This document shows, in pieces, positions 18,099 through 26,546 of a DNA stretch of 64,000 bases. The DNA is taken from assembly GCF_025809055.1 (NCBI RefSeq), contig NZ_CP075529.1:1240001-1304000 (forward strand), read 5' to 3'. Position 1 is the first letter of the stretch. Each line of letters starts with the position of its first letter. The position numbers and the translations under genes are program-made. The notes beneath the pieces were generated by a model. The model did no database searches, was not told where the DNA came from, and saw only the letters and a list, made by a program, of their open reading frames with translations. Source of the DNA: Devosia sp. Lineage in GTDB: Bacteria > Pseudomonadota > Alphaproteobacteria > Rhizobiales > Devosiaceae.

Positions 18099-18992
18099 CA
18101 CCCAGATCAGGGCAAAGCTCAGGAGCCGCAATTCGTTGAGTGGCTCACCGAACATCAGGATGGCGATCAGGAACTGGATCGAGGGTGCCAGATACTGGAA
18201 CATGCCGATGGTGGTGAGGCGCAGGCGGCGCACGCCATAGGCAAAAAGCAGCAGCGGCACCGCGGTCGCCGGACCGGTGAGCACCAGCAGGGTCATCTGC
18301 ATGGGATCGGCATGGACACCGGGGCCGCGGGTCATGAGATCGAAGGCGACATAGGCCAGGGCAAAGGGCGCCACCACGGCCGCTTCGGCAAAGAGGCCCG
18401 TGGCCGGTCCGGCCTGCGCCGTCTTGCGGATGAAGCCGTAAAACCCGAAGGAAAAGGCAAGGCCCAGCGCGACATAGGGCACTTTGCCGAGGCCAAAGGC
18501 CTGGATGAGGATGGCAATGCAGGCGATGGCGATGGCCACGGTCTGCAGGCGGTTCTGCCGCTCGCCGAGCAGCACCATGCCGATGGCGACATTGACCAGC
18601 GGGTTGATGAAGTAGCCAAAGCTGGCTTCGAGCACCTGCCCGGTCTCCACCGCCCAGACATAAAGCAGCCAATTGCCCACCAGCAACACGGCCGAAAGAG
18701 CGATGATCCGCATCCGCCGCCAGTCTTTCAGCAGGCGGATGGCCTCCCCCATGCCACCGGTAAAGACCAGGATGGCCGCGAGCAGCAGCAACGAAAACAG
18801 GGTCCGCTCGGCGACGATGAGCACGGCCCCAGCCTGCTCGAGCAGGTGAAAGAGAATGGGCAAGAAGCCCCAGAGCAGGTAGGCCGAAAGCGCCGCAACC
18901 ACGCCCTTTTGGGTCTCAATACCATCGGGAGATCGGACACGCGTCGCCGGTGCGGCAACCTCAGGGCTCTGTTCGGGGAGGGTCATCGGCAT
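18036..18992 (-). CDS. rarD: RarD-type EamA family transporter
   Basis: The 318-residue integral membrane protein has about ten hydrophobic helices arranged as two EamA repeats. It contains KGVVAALSAYLLWGFLPI and YVWAVETGQVLEASFGYFIN, followed by NPLVNV, all diagnostic of the RarD subgroup of drug/metabolite transporters. RarD is annotated as a chloramphenicol-sensitive protein, but the physiological substrate is uncertain. A 20-residue polar N-terminal extension precedes the first helix, so a later start is possible. It converges on oxyR with overlapping 3' ends. Confidence 0.9.
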   Translation of the reverse strand: MPMTLPEQSPEVAAPATRVRSPDGIETQKGVVAALSAYLLWGFLPILFHLLEQAGAVLIVAERTLFSLLLLAAILVFTGGMGEAIRLLKDWRRMRIIALSAVLLVGNWLLYVWAVETGQVLEASFGYFINPLVNVAIGMVLLGERQNRLQTVAIAIACIAILIQAFGLGKVPYVALGLAFSFGFYGFIRKTAQAGPATGLFAEAAVVAPFALAYVAFDLMTRGPGVHADPMQMTLLVLTGPATAVPLLLFAYGVRRLRLTTIGMFQYLAPSIQFLIAILMFGEPLNELRLLSFALIWVSLAVFSFDSFRQRRLRTAAP

Positions 18993-19180
18993 ACTCCGCG
19001 CCGCGACGGGCGCCTTGCCGGTCTATCAGCCGCATCCGGCCGCGACAAATCAGAACTTGTGATCGCAAACCCTTGCAATGGTGATGGCTGGCACCCAACC
19101 TTTTAGGGTGTCGGACGTTTGCCCTTGGCGCGACCATTGCCGGCCGCGCCTCACGCCCGTCCCAACCTGAGGAGCAGATG

Positions 19181-19630
19181 ATGAAATCCACCAAGACCTG
19201 GATCCTGATCGCCGACGGCACGCAGGCCCGTATTCTCCAACACAATGGGCCGGGCAAGGGACTGGCCCAGGTAGAGAATCTCGACTGGTCCATCGATCCC
19301 CTGCAAACCCAGGACATCAATGCCGACCGACCCGGCCGCAGCTTCTCGTCCGTCGGCCCCGGACGCAGTGCCATGGAACCCAAGACCGACCCCGCCGAAC
19401 ATCGCGAGGCCGAATTCGTCCGCTCCGTCGCGCAGGTGCTCGAGGCCAAGGCAAAGTCCGGTGCCTATGACCGGCTGGTGATCGCCGCGGCACCCATTGC
19501 CCTGGGCAATTTGCGCAAGGCGCTGTCCGACCATGTGAAGAAAACCGTGGTTGCCGAACTCGACAAGGACCTGACCAACCTGCCGACGCCGCAACTCAAC
19601 AAGCACTTCGATGGCATCATCGCCGTCTGA
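19181..19630 (+). CDS. Host-attachment-type protein (PF10116-like)
   Basis: This 149-residue cytoplasmic protein opens with KTWILIADGTQARILQH, the strand-loop typical of the family named for attachment to host cells. It continues through EFVRSVAQVLEAKAKSGAYDRLVIAAAP to a C-terminal LDKDLTNLPTPQLNKHF. Related eRF1-like folds suggest an RNA- or ribosome-linked role, so the family name may mislead. GGAG lies upstream of two tandem ATGs (19178 and 19181). It is monocistronic, followed by a GC-rich hairpin at 19643-19674. Confidence 0.85.
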   Translation: MKSTKTWILIADGTQARILQHNGPGKGLAQVENLDWSIDPLQTQDINADRPGRSFSSVGPGRSAMEPKTDPAEHREAEFVRSVAQVLEAKAKSGAYDRLVIAAAPIALGNLRKALSDHVKKTVVAELDKDLTNLPTPQLNKHFDGIIAV

Positions 19631-19642
19631 CCTGCAAGGATG

Positions 19643-19674
19643 AGGCCGGAGCACCCCATAGCGGGCGCTCCGGC
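19643..19674 (+). terminator. Hairpin after the host-attachment-type gene
   Basis: GGCCGGAGC pairs with GCTCCGGCC across a 14-nt loop shortly after the stop codon. No T-tract follows, so its termination strength is uncertain. Confidence 0.5.
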
Positions 19675-19713
19675 CCAAATTGCGATTCAGCTGCAATGAC
19701 TTGCGCCGCCCGG

Positions 19714-19786
19714 CTGATTCGATTTGTGGACACATTGAATCGATGCATCAGGGCGTTGAATCGATGTCTTAACGGTTTGAATCAAT
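19714..19786. repeat. Four 10-bp repeats phased at exactly 21 bp, each with a GANTC site
   Basis: Copies of TTGAATCGAT begin at 19714 (two mismatches), 19735, 19756 and 19777 (one mismatch). Each contains a GANTC at 19716, 19737, 19758 and 19779, the CcrM methylation sequence of alphaproteobacteria. A 21-bp spacing places all copies on one face of the helix. The array lies between two convergent genes, downstream of both, so it is not in an obvious promoter. Function is unknown. Confidence 0.6.
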
Positions 19787-19812
19787 CTCGCAGAAGCCGC
19801 ACCGGCCTTGCG

Positions 19813-20673
19813 CTAGTCGATTGACTCTTCGTGCTCATCATCACCGTCAAGCGCATCGAGGAATTCATCAATCAGGCGGCTGACAAATTCAGGCCGCTCG
19901 ATGCTGGGCAGGTGTGCAGCGCCTTCGATGACCATAGCAAAGGCATTCGGCATGGTTTCCGACAGGGTCTCGTGCCGGTCGATGATGCAGGCAAAATCCT
20001 CGCTGCCGACAAGCAGCATGGTGGGCGCATTGATCGCCCCAACCTGGTTCCAGGCGTCGGGTCGCGCCTCTTCCATCGTCAGCTGCGGCGCATTGAGAAT
20101 GATCCGGTTCATGTCGAGAAACAAAGACCGCGCGGGGTCCCCGACGCGGCCGCCCGGACCGCGAGGGCCGTCGAGCCAGGCATGGGCCTCCACGCGATTG
20201 ACCAGATCGAGATCGCCGCGCTCCCAGGCGTCCTCCTCGGCCATCTCGACCCCCTGCTCTTCCGCCGACGTGCTCCACGGCGCCCCGGTCACCGAGGTGC
20301 CGATAAGCACGAGGCCCAGGACGCGCCCCGGATTGGCCAGCGCAAAATCGACAGCCAGCCCGCCACCCATCGAACAGCCGACGAGCAATGCGGCATGAAG
20401 ATCAAGGGCGTCGAGCACGGTCGCGAGATCATCGAGGTGATTGAAGGGCTCGTCTGGCGTCCTGGTCTCGCCATGTCCGCGCCGGTCATAGGCGATGGCG
20501 CGCCAGCCGGAATCGGCGACGGCCTGCATCTGGTTGCGCCACATGCGCGAGTCGCAGACACCAGCATGCAGAAACACCACCGGAAGGCCCTCGCCCAACT
20601 CCCAGCAGGCCAGGCTTGCGCCGCCGACTTCGATGGAAAAGGGCTCGGGGGCCTCTTGGGACAAGTCGGTCAC
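19813..20673 (-). CDS. Alpha/beta hydrolase
   Basis: The 286-residue hydrolase has the nucleophile elbow LVGCSMGGGL (catalytic Ser), the acid in LLVGSEDFACI and the His in GAAHLPSIERP. The oxyanion region is in VVFLHAGVCDSRMW and YDRRGHGET. No signal peptide is seen. It looks like a 3-oxoadipate-enol-lactonase or esterase-type member, but no aromatic-degradation genes are nearby, so the substrate is open. The C-terminus is unusually acidic (DGDDEHEESID). Its start overlaps the stop of the small secreted-protein gene in reverse order: the 111-aa gene is upstream and the hydrolase is second, coupled by ATGA at 20670-20673. Confidence 0.9.
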   Translation of the reverse strand: MTDLSQEAPEPFSIEVGGASLACWELGEGLPVVFLHAGVCDSRMWRNQMQAVADSGWRAIAYDRRGHGETRTPDEPFNHLDDLATVLDALDLHAALLVGCSMGGGLAVDFALANPGRVLGLVLIGTSVTGAPWSTSAEEQGVEMAEEDAWERGDLDLVNRVEAHAWLDGPRGPGGRVGDPARSLFLDMNRIILNAPQLTMEEARPDAWNQVGAINAPTMLLVGSEDFACIIDRHETLSETMPNAFAMVIEGAAHLPSIERPEFVSRLIDEFLDALDGDDEHEESID

Positions 20674-21005
20674 TGCGCGATAGCGGCGCAGAATTTCAGC
20701 TCGTCCTTGCTGCCCAGCCAGCAGCCGGGCTCTCCCTCGACGGGGCTGAACGCGCCAAGTTCTTCGGGACGCTGGCCCGGTTTGACATCGGCGGCGATCC
20801 GGTAACCCAGCCCCTCACCATCCTCTGTCTGTGCGAACACGAAGAGGTCGCCATCCGGCAGGGTGAAGGTCACGCCACCACCATCGGCGGCCACGTCACA
20901 GTCAAAGCTCTCATAGCCGGTGAATGAACACTCTCCCGGCGCGGCCATCGCCGGAACGGCGAGGGCAAGGCCGAACAGCACTGCCCCCGTCAAAACCTTG
21001 TTCAT
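20670..21005 (-). CDS. Small secreted protein of unknown function
   Basis: The 111-residue product has a clear signal peptide (MNKVLTGAVLFGLALAVPAMA). Its mature domain of about 90 residues contains four cysteines, at CSFTGYESFDC, PGCWLGS and KFCAAIAQ, which could form two disulfides. ATG 21005 is chosen from the signal peptide and a GGGGGA upstream; further-upstream in-frame sequence is not credible. It is the first gene of a two-gene operon with the alpha/beta hydrolase. I do not recognise the family. Confidence 0.75.
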   Translation of the reverse strand: MNKVLTGAVLFGLALAVPAMAAPGECSFTGYESFDCDVAADGGGVTFTLPDGDLFVFAQTEDGEGLGYRIAADVKPGQRPEELGAFSPVEGEPGCWLGSKDELKFCAAIAQ

Positions 21006-21142
21006 GCATTCCCCCAAGAACGCGAAATCATGGGGATATCTCCCCGTTCCATATAGCTTATTGCAGAAAATCCCGGCGGACCCAATGGGCATTTGCGTCC
21101 GCCGCCAACCCTATCGGCATCGTCGTTTACAAGTGATGCAGG

Positions 21143-21724
21143 TCAGGCCCGCAACACCAGTTCGCTGGTGACCTCGAGCGCGCGGTCCTCCCGGGCGATG
21201 CCCCCGGCGGGGGCGACATGGGCGCCAAGCACGCCATCGCGCTGGCGGATAAGGCCGGCAATGTCATCCTCATAGGCGACCAGGATTGCCGTGAGCCAGC
21301 GATTGACCAGATAGGACGGCCGGGGCATCTGCATGTCGAAGCGCGACAGCAGCGGGATGGTCGTTTCCGCATCGGCCCAGTCGTCACCCACGACCCATTG
21401 GTTGACCGTGAACAGCCGCAACAGCCTGCCGTCCTCTCCGACACCGGCGGCCACCAGATGATGGATCGGACCGTCCCTGCCCTCGGGGCGCAGGAAACAA
21501 TGAAAGTGCCCGTGTTCCGCCGCGCCCTCTTCTGCCGGATGACAGTGATAGAACCACTGCGCGCCGCTGGCCGGGTCGAAAACATCTCCGGCGGGATAGT
21601 GGTCCCAGGCTGCGATGGCGTCGACGCCCTGAAATGTTTCGGTCAGCACGTTGAGCCCCGCCTTGGCCAGCACGGCCTCGCAGAAGGCCATTTCGGCCAG
21701 GGCCTGCTCACGCGCTTCGCTCAT
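21143..21724 (-). CDS. DUF6969-like protein, last gene of the sulfur-transport operon
   Basis: The 193-residue soluble protein carries a His/Cys-rich core, SGAQWFYHCHPAEEGAAEHGHFHCFLRP, given here in two parts as FYHCHP and HGHFHCF, and a later IHHLVAAGV. Such clustering could bind a metal. It resembles proteins I know as DUF6969, though I cannot verify that here. The start overlaps the stop of the Cys/Pro-repeat gene (ATGA), so it is the third gene of the YeeE operon. No secretion signal is visible, so it should act in the cytoplasm. Function is unknown. Confidence 0.7.
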   Translation of the reverse strand: MSEAREQALAEMAFCEAVLAKAGLNVLTETFQGVDAIAAWDHYPAGDVFDPASGAQWFYHCHPAEEGAAEHGHFHCFLRPEGRDGPIHHLVAAGVGEDGRLLRLFTVNQWVVGDDWADAETTIPLLSRFDMQMPRPSYLVNRWLTAILVAYEDDIAGLIRQRDGVLGAHVAPAGGIAREDRALEVTSELVLRA

Positions 21725-22185
21725 GCGCCAGTCTCGACCACGAGATCGGGCGCTTCTTCATCCGCAGGCTTTGGCTTCGGTGCGGGCGGAGGCGGCTGGA
21801 GCGCCGGCGTTGCAGCTGGAGGCTGCGCTGGCGGCAGTGGCGGCGCCAGCTTTTCCGGCTCGGCGGCAGCGGACGGGGTCGCAGGGGGCGGTGGTGGCGC
21901 CAGCTTTTCCGGCGTGGCCGGAGCGCCAGCCGCACAGGGCGCCGTTGCCGGAGGCGGCGGTGGTGCGGCCTTGGCCGGCGTTGCAGGCGCCCCGGCGGCG
22001 CATGGCGCCGAACTCACCGCGCCTGCGGCGCATGGTGCAGCCGCGCAGGGTGCAGCTCCGGAAACCGCCGTATCGGCGCCATAGACAGGACGCGGCGGCA
22101 CCGGCTTGGTCAGGTGATCGGCGGCAATCGCCGCCGTTGCCGCGACCAGCGCTGTGCCGAACAGAATGGTATTGCGCCCGCTCAT
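21721..22185 (-). CDS. Cys/Pro/Ala-repeat protein with N-terminal membrane anchor
   Basis: The 154-residue product starts MSGRNTILFGTALVAATAAIAA, a signal peptide or anchor. The rest is low-complexity sequence with several PCAAGA or PCAAAP units interspersed with APPPPPAT and TPEKLAPP blocks. Four cysteines therefore sit at regular intervals in a flexible Pro-rich chain exposed to the periplasm. ATG 22185 overlaps the stop of the YeeE gene by 4 nt, and its own stop overlaps the next gene, so all three are tightly coupled. A thiol carrier or scaffold serving the transporter is an attractive inference but untested. Confidence 0.7.
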   Translation of the reverse strand: MSGRNTILFGTALVAATAAIAADHLTKPVPPRPVYGADTAVSGAAPCAAAPCAAGAVSSAPCAAGAPATPAKAAPPPPPATAPCAAGAPATPEKLAPPPPPATPSAAAEPEKLAPPLPPAQPPAATPALQPPPPAPKPKPADEEAPDLVVETGA

Positions 22186-23393
22186 TTCCTGAACCCATCG
22201 AGACCGAAGACCGGCCGCAGCCAGACGCCGAAGAACGAACCCACAAAGGCCGCAGCAAACCACAGCCAGCCATGCAGGCTCCCCGTGGCAATGCCCGAGA
22301 ACAGCGCCCCGATATTGCAGCCGAAGGACAGCCGGGCCCCGTAGCCCATGAGCAGGCCACCAATCATGGCCGCCACCAGCGAGCCGAGCGGCAGCGCGGC
22401 TTTGGGCGCAAACTTGCCGGCAATGGCCGCCGCCAGCGCGGCCCCGAGCACCAGTCCGAAATCCATGACCGACACCGTATCGTTGAGCACGCTGGAATTA
22501 AGCGCCTGCGCCTGCGCGGGCCAGGTCCAGAACTCCCAGGATGCGACATCGACGCCGATCGCCTGCGCGAACTTGGCGCCCCACAGGCCGAAACCATAGG
22601 TGATCGACCACGGGTGTCCGGCAACCAGCAGCGTCGCGATGTTCAGCAGCGCCAGGGCCAGGCCCGCGCCCACCAACGGCCAGGGGCCATAAAGCAGCCA
22701 GGACCATCCCTGCCGGGCGGGAGCCGGTTCCGGCTCGATATTGCCATGCACGCGCTTTTCGATGAGCGCGGTGATCAGCGCCACCAGCGCCAGGCCCGCA
22801 ATGGTCACGGCCACCGCAAAGCCCACGCCCAGTTCAGCGCCCAGGCTGATGGCCGGCAGCGCCGGCTGTTCGAGCCAGAACGGCAGATGCGCGGTGCCGA
22901 TCACGGCGCCGATGATGAAGAAGGTCAGCGTCACCAGCATACGCGCCGAGCCGCCGCCCACGGTGAACAGCGTGCCGGAACCACAGCCGCCGCCCAATTG
23001 CATCCCGAGCCCGAAAATCGCCGCCCCGATCAGGACCGAAACGCCGACTGGCGCCATGGCGCCGACCATGGCCTGCCCGCCGATATTGCCGGCCGCAACC
23101 AGCGGCAGCATGGCCAGTGCGGCGACGCCGATGGCCAGCATCTGCGCGCGCATGCCGCGTCCGCGCTTTTCCACCACCATGCGCTTCCAGCCGCCGGTAA
23201 AACCGAACGAGCCGTGATAAAGCGCCACGCCCAGCCCGCCGCCAATGACAAACAGCGCCCCCTGGCGCAGGTCGACCTGCCAGGTGATCAGGGCAAAGCC
23301 GGCCAGCAGCATCAGGGCTGCAACGAGCAAGGGCCCTTTATCCGCAACGGCAGGCGGCAGGAATTTCGGGGCTGTGGCGGATAGGTCGGTCAT
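22182..23393 (-). CDS. YeeE/YedE family transporter (thiosulfate-type)
   Basis: The 403-residue membrane protein has two repeats of several helices with the diagnostic LGGGCGSGTLFTVGGGS and RLSFGCNIGALFSGIATGS segments. Their cysteines correspond to those that relay thiosulfate through TsuA-type YeeE proteins. It lies between a secreted thiosulfate sulfurtransferase (upstream, same strand) and two coupled small genes, which supports sulfur-anion import. No separate tusA/tsuB-like gene is visible beside it. ATG 23393 begins MTDLSATAPKF, before the first helix. Confidence 0.92.
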   Translation of the reverse strand: MTDLSATAPKFLPPAVADKGPLLVAALMLLAGFALITWQVDLRQGALFVIGGGLGVALYHGSFGFTGGWKRMVVEKRGRGMRAQMLAIGVAALAMLPLVAAGNIGGQAMVGAMAPVGVSVLIGAAIFGLGMQLGGGCGSGTLFTVGGGSARMLVTLTFFIIGAVIGTAHLPFWLEQPALPAISLGAELGVGFAVAVTIAGLALVALITALIEKRVHGNIEPEPAPARQGWSWLLYGPWPLVGAGLALALLNIATLLVAGHPWSITYGFGLWGAKFAQAIGVDVASWEFWTWPAQAQALNSSVLNDTVSVMDFGLVLGAALAAAIAGKFAPKAALPLGSLVAAMIGGLLMGYGARLSFGCNIGALFSGIATGSLHGWLWFAAAFVGSFFGVWLRPVFGLDGFRK

Positions 23394-23484
23394 GATTCTC
23401 GAAAATGCAGTGATCTAAATGAATTAGGATGCTGCGCTCGTTCAGCGCAACATCCAATCTCTCTCCGATGCCTTGACCACCGCC

Positions 23485-23576
23485 GCGAGTCACCCTCGGG
23501 CCTGACCCGAGGGGACTCTACTTGCGGCGCGTTGGTCAAGTGAAACGCCCTTGGGTCAAGCCCGAGGGTGACGCGC
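23485..23576. repeat. Long imperfect inverted repeat (REP-like) between sulfurtransferase and YeeE genes
   Basis: The 20-nt arm at 23489-23508 matches the reverse complement of 23553-23572 at 19 of 20 positions (GTCACCCTCGGG core) and the outer CGCG bases also pair. It fits a chromosomal palindromic repeat common in this group. The short open frame across it (23390-23623, minus) looks like translated repeat, not a gene. Confidence 0.7.
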
Positions 23577-23589
23577 GGTGAAATCGACC

Positions 23590-24495
23590 TTACTGGATCG
23601 GACGCGCCGGATCGGCAGCCCATTCGGCCATCGAGCCGTCATACATGGCCGTGTTCTGGTTGCCCTGCACTTCATGGAGCGCAAACCACACCACCGAAGC
23701 CCAATGGCCGGTATTGCAGAACACGATGTTCTTGTCGCCATTGGCGACGCCCACCGCCTCGGCCAGCGCCGACACGGTTTCCGGCTGCGCGAAGCTGGCA
23801 TATTCGGCGCTGTAGAACTTGGCGTTCGGAATATTGACCGCGCCGGGAATGGTCCCCTCGATGCGCACGACCGGGCTCTTGGACTGGCCCAGGAACTGCT
23901 CTTCCGGGCGGCCGTCGATCAGGGGCGTGCCATCGGCCAATGCGGCTTCGACATCCGCCGTGGTGGCGCGCAGTTCCGGCCGTACATTGGCGACAAATTC
24001 CACAGCCTCGGGGGTCGCGGGCTCGGCGACGCGCTCGCCACCCTGCGCATCATATTGACGCCAGCCGCCATCGAGGATCGAAACGGCATCGTGGCCGAGA
24101 TACTTGAAAGTCCAATAGACGCGGGTAGCGCCGCCGAATTCCGAGGAATCGGTGCCCCAAGGCACGATCACCACGTGATCATCGGCGTCGACGCCCAGCC
24201 CGCCGATCAGCGCGGCAACCTCTTCCACCGGCGGAATCTGCCCGGGCACGCCCTCGACCTCGATGCGCCAGCCGGCCGAGGCATAGGGCGCCACGACGGC
24301 ATTGGCGATATAGGGCAATTCACCCAGGTCGGTCTCCGCAACCTTGTCGCGAATGTCGATGACAACGACATTCTCGTCCGCCGCATGGGTCTTGAGCCAT
24401 TCGGCGGTGACCAGCGGGGTCACGTCCTGAGCCTGAGCAACAACGGGAGCCGCAACCACAAAGGCAGCGGCGGTGACGAGCGTAGCAAGACGCAT
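23590..24495 (-). CDS. Periplasmic thiosulfate sulfurtransferase (tandem rhodanese)
   Basis: The 301-residue protein has a Sec signal peptide (MRLATLVTAAAFVVAAPVVAQA), an N-terminal inactive rhodanese domain and a C-terminal active one. The catalytic Cys is in VFCNTGHWAS and a substrate-loop DGGW lies in the middle. It transfers sulfane sulfur from thiosulfate to a thiol acceptor in the periplasm. ATG 24495 is set by the signal peptide; upstream in-frame sequence is rejected. It lies 196 nt upstream of the YeeE-type transporter on the same strand, separated by a palindromic repeat. Confidence 0.9.
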   Translation of the reverse strand: MRLATLVTAAAFVVAAPVVAQAQDVTPLVTAEWLKTHAADENVVVIDIRDKVAETDLGELPYIANAVVAPYASAGWRIEVEGVPGQIPPVEEVAALIGGLGVDADDHVVIVPWGTDSSEFGGATRVYWTFKYLGHDAVSILDGGWRQYDAQGGERVAEPATPEAVEFVANVRPELRATTADVEAALADGTPLIDGRPEEQFLGQSKSPVVRIEGTIPGAVNIPNAKFYSAEYASFAQPETVSALAEAVGVANGDKNIVFCNTGHWASVVWFALHEVQGNQNTAMYDGSMAEWAADPARPIQ

Positions 24496-24732
24496 GGCGA
24501 TAGCTCCAGTTCCAGATTGCCACCAATCTAGAGCGAAATGGTCGGCAAATCGACGGATACCGGTCCAAATGTGGCGCCTGCACGGGAAAACTATGTTGGC
24601 AGCGGGCCGCGGCGCGCAATGAAACCGTCCCTGCGGGTTGAGCGCCGCGGGGAAAATAAATCCCCCGCATCCCGGATCCACGTTCTGCTTCGCCGCACGC
24701 CAGGAGATCGGGTCGCGCCCCGCCCCAAGTCC

Positions 24733-26388
24733 CTACCGCGTCAGCGGTTTATACGTCGCGCGTTTCGGGTTCACCGCATCGGCGCCCAGTCGGCGAACCT
24801 TATCCGCTTCATAGTCCTGGAAATTGCCCTCGAACCATTCGACATGGCTGTCGCCCTCGAAGGCCAGCATGTGGGTGGCGAGGCGGTCGAGGAACATGCG
24901 GTCGTGGCTGATGATCACGGCGCAACCGGCGAATTCCTCCAGCGCCTCTTCGAGCGCCGCAAGGGTTTCGGTGTCCAGATCGTTGGTCGGCTCGTCCAGC
25001 AGCAGGACATTGGCGCCGCTCTTGAGCATCTTGGCCAGGTGCACGCGGTTGCGCTGCCCGCCCGAGAGATTGCCGACCTTCTGCTGCTGATCGCCACCCT
25101 TGAAGTTGAAAGCCGAGGTATAGGCGCGTGAATTCATCTCGCGCTTGCCGAGCAGCAGGATTTCGTCGCCCCCGGAGATTTCCTCCCACACGGTTTTGTT
25201 GGAGGCCAGGGCGTCGCGGCTCTGGTCGACATAGCCGAGATGGACATTGTCGGCGACGCTGACGGAACCGCTGTCGGGCTGTTCCTGCCCGGTCAGCATC
25301 TTGAACAGCGTGGTTTTGCCGGCGCCATTCGGCCCGATGATGCCGACAATGCCGCCCGGCGGCAGCTTGAAGGAGAGGTCGTCGATGAGGAGGCGGTCGC
25401 CGAAGGACTTGCTCAGGTTTTCGACCGTGATGACATTCTGGCCCAGCCGTTCGCCGGGCGGAATGATGATCTGGGCGGTATGGGACTGGGTGCGGGCTTC
25501 GTTGAGCTTGACCAGTTCGTCATAGGCCTTGATGCGGGCCTTGGACTTGGCCTGCCGCGCCTGCGGCGACTGCCCCATCCATTCCTTTTCGCGTTCCAGC
25601 ACCTTGGCGCGGGCCGCGTCTTCGCTCTTTTCCTGGGCAAAGCGCTTGGCCTTGGCATCGAGATAGGCCGAGTAATTGCCCTCATAGGGCACGCCGCGGC
25701 CGCGATCGAGCTCGAGAATCCAGCCGGTGACATTGTCGAGGAAGTAGCGGTCGTGGGTGATGATCAGCACCGCACCGTCGAATTCGCGCAGGTGACGCTC
25801 GAGCCAGGCGGTGGTTTCCGCATCGAGATGGTTGGTCGGCTCGTCCAGCAGCAGCAGGTCGGGCTTTGAGAGCAGCAGCGCGCAGAGCGCCACGCGGCGC
25901 TTCTCGCCACCCGAAAGATTGGTGACATCGGCATCGCCCGGCGGGCAGCCGAGCGCTTCCATGGCCACTTCCACCTGAGATTCGAGATCCCACAGGTTCT
26001 GGCTGTCGATGATGTCCTGCAGCTTGGTCGCCTCGTCGGCGGTCTCGTCGGAATAGTTCATCATCAACTCGTTGTAGCGGTCGACGATTTCCTTCTTTTC
26101 CTTGACGCCGGTCATGACATTGCCCAGCACGTTGAGCGCCGGGTCGAGCTGCGGTTCCTGCGGCAGGTAGCCGACCTTGGCTCCATCGGCCACCCAGGCC
26201 TCTCCGGAAAATTCGCTGTCGATGCCGGCCATGATCTTGAGCAGGGTCGACTTGCCCGAGCCATTGGGGCCTAGGACGCCGATCTTGGCATCGGGGTAGA
26301 AGGAGAGGTTGATGTTATCCAGCACCTTCTTGCCACCGGAATAGGCCTTACTCATTCCGTGCATGTGGTAGATGAACTGGCGAGCCAT
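24733..26388 (-). CDS. ettA: Energy-dependent translational throttle protein, ABC-F ATPase
   Basis: The 551-residue protein has two ABC domains with Walker A GPNGSGKST and GPNGAGKTT, signature LSGGEKRRV and LSGGQRNRV, and Walker B LLLLDEPTNHLD and LLLDEPTNDLD. An arm insertion and the inter-domain linker rich in Lys/Arg fit EttA, whose E. coli member is of almost the same length. It binds the ribosomal E site and gates the first elongation step by ATP/ADP ratio. ATG 26388 (MARQFIYHMHGMSKAY) is the conserved start; a longer frame upstream overlaps the divergent promoter region. Confidence 0.95.
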   Translation of the reverse strand: MARQFIYHMHGMSKAYSGGKKVLDNINLSFYPDAKIGVLGPNGSGKSTLLKIMAGIDSEFSGEAWVADGAKVGYLPQEPQLDPALNVLGNVMTGVKEKKEIVDRYNELMMNYSDETADEATKLQDIIDSQNLWDLESQVEVAMEALGCPPGDADVTNLSGGEKRRVALCALLLSKPDLLLLDEPTNHLDAETTAWLERHLREFDGAVLIITHDRYFLDNVTGWILELDRGRGVPYEGNYSAYLDAKAKRFAQEKSEDAARAKVLEREKEWMGQSPQARQAKSKARIKAYDELVKLNEARTQSHTAQIIIPPGERLGQNVITVENLSKSFGDRLLIDDLSFKLPPGGIVGIIGPNGAGKTTLFKMLTGQEQPDSGSVSVADNVHLGYVDQSRDALASNKTVWEEISGGDEILLLGKREMNSRAYTSAFNFKGGDQQQKVGNLSGGQRNRVHLAKMLKSGANVLLLDEPTNDLDTETLAALEEALEEFAGCAVIISHDRMFLDRLATHMLAFEGDSHVEWFEGNFQDYEADKVRRLGADAVNPKRATYKPLTR

Positions 26389-26546
26389 GTGCCGCGACCT
26401 CTCAGAAACTATTCGGTTGTCGGCGCCTATGTAGGCCATGGCCGTGCCGGGGGCAACTGCCCGGCAGCCGAGCTGCGCAGCCAAAAAACTTCGGCAAAGG
26501 AACGAAACCACCCAAGGGGCATTGAAACGGGCATGAGGGACCAGAT

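Noticed and set aside
19714..19786. Replication-origin iterons
   Set aside because: The repeats are short and few. No repABC, dnaA or AT-rich melting region lies nearby, so an origin is not supported.
23390..23623. 77-codon minus-strand frame between yeeE-type and sulfurtransferase genes
   Set aside because: It is translation of the palindromic repeat (RVTLGLDPRAF-type peptide) and overlaps both neighbours.
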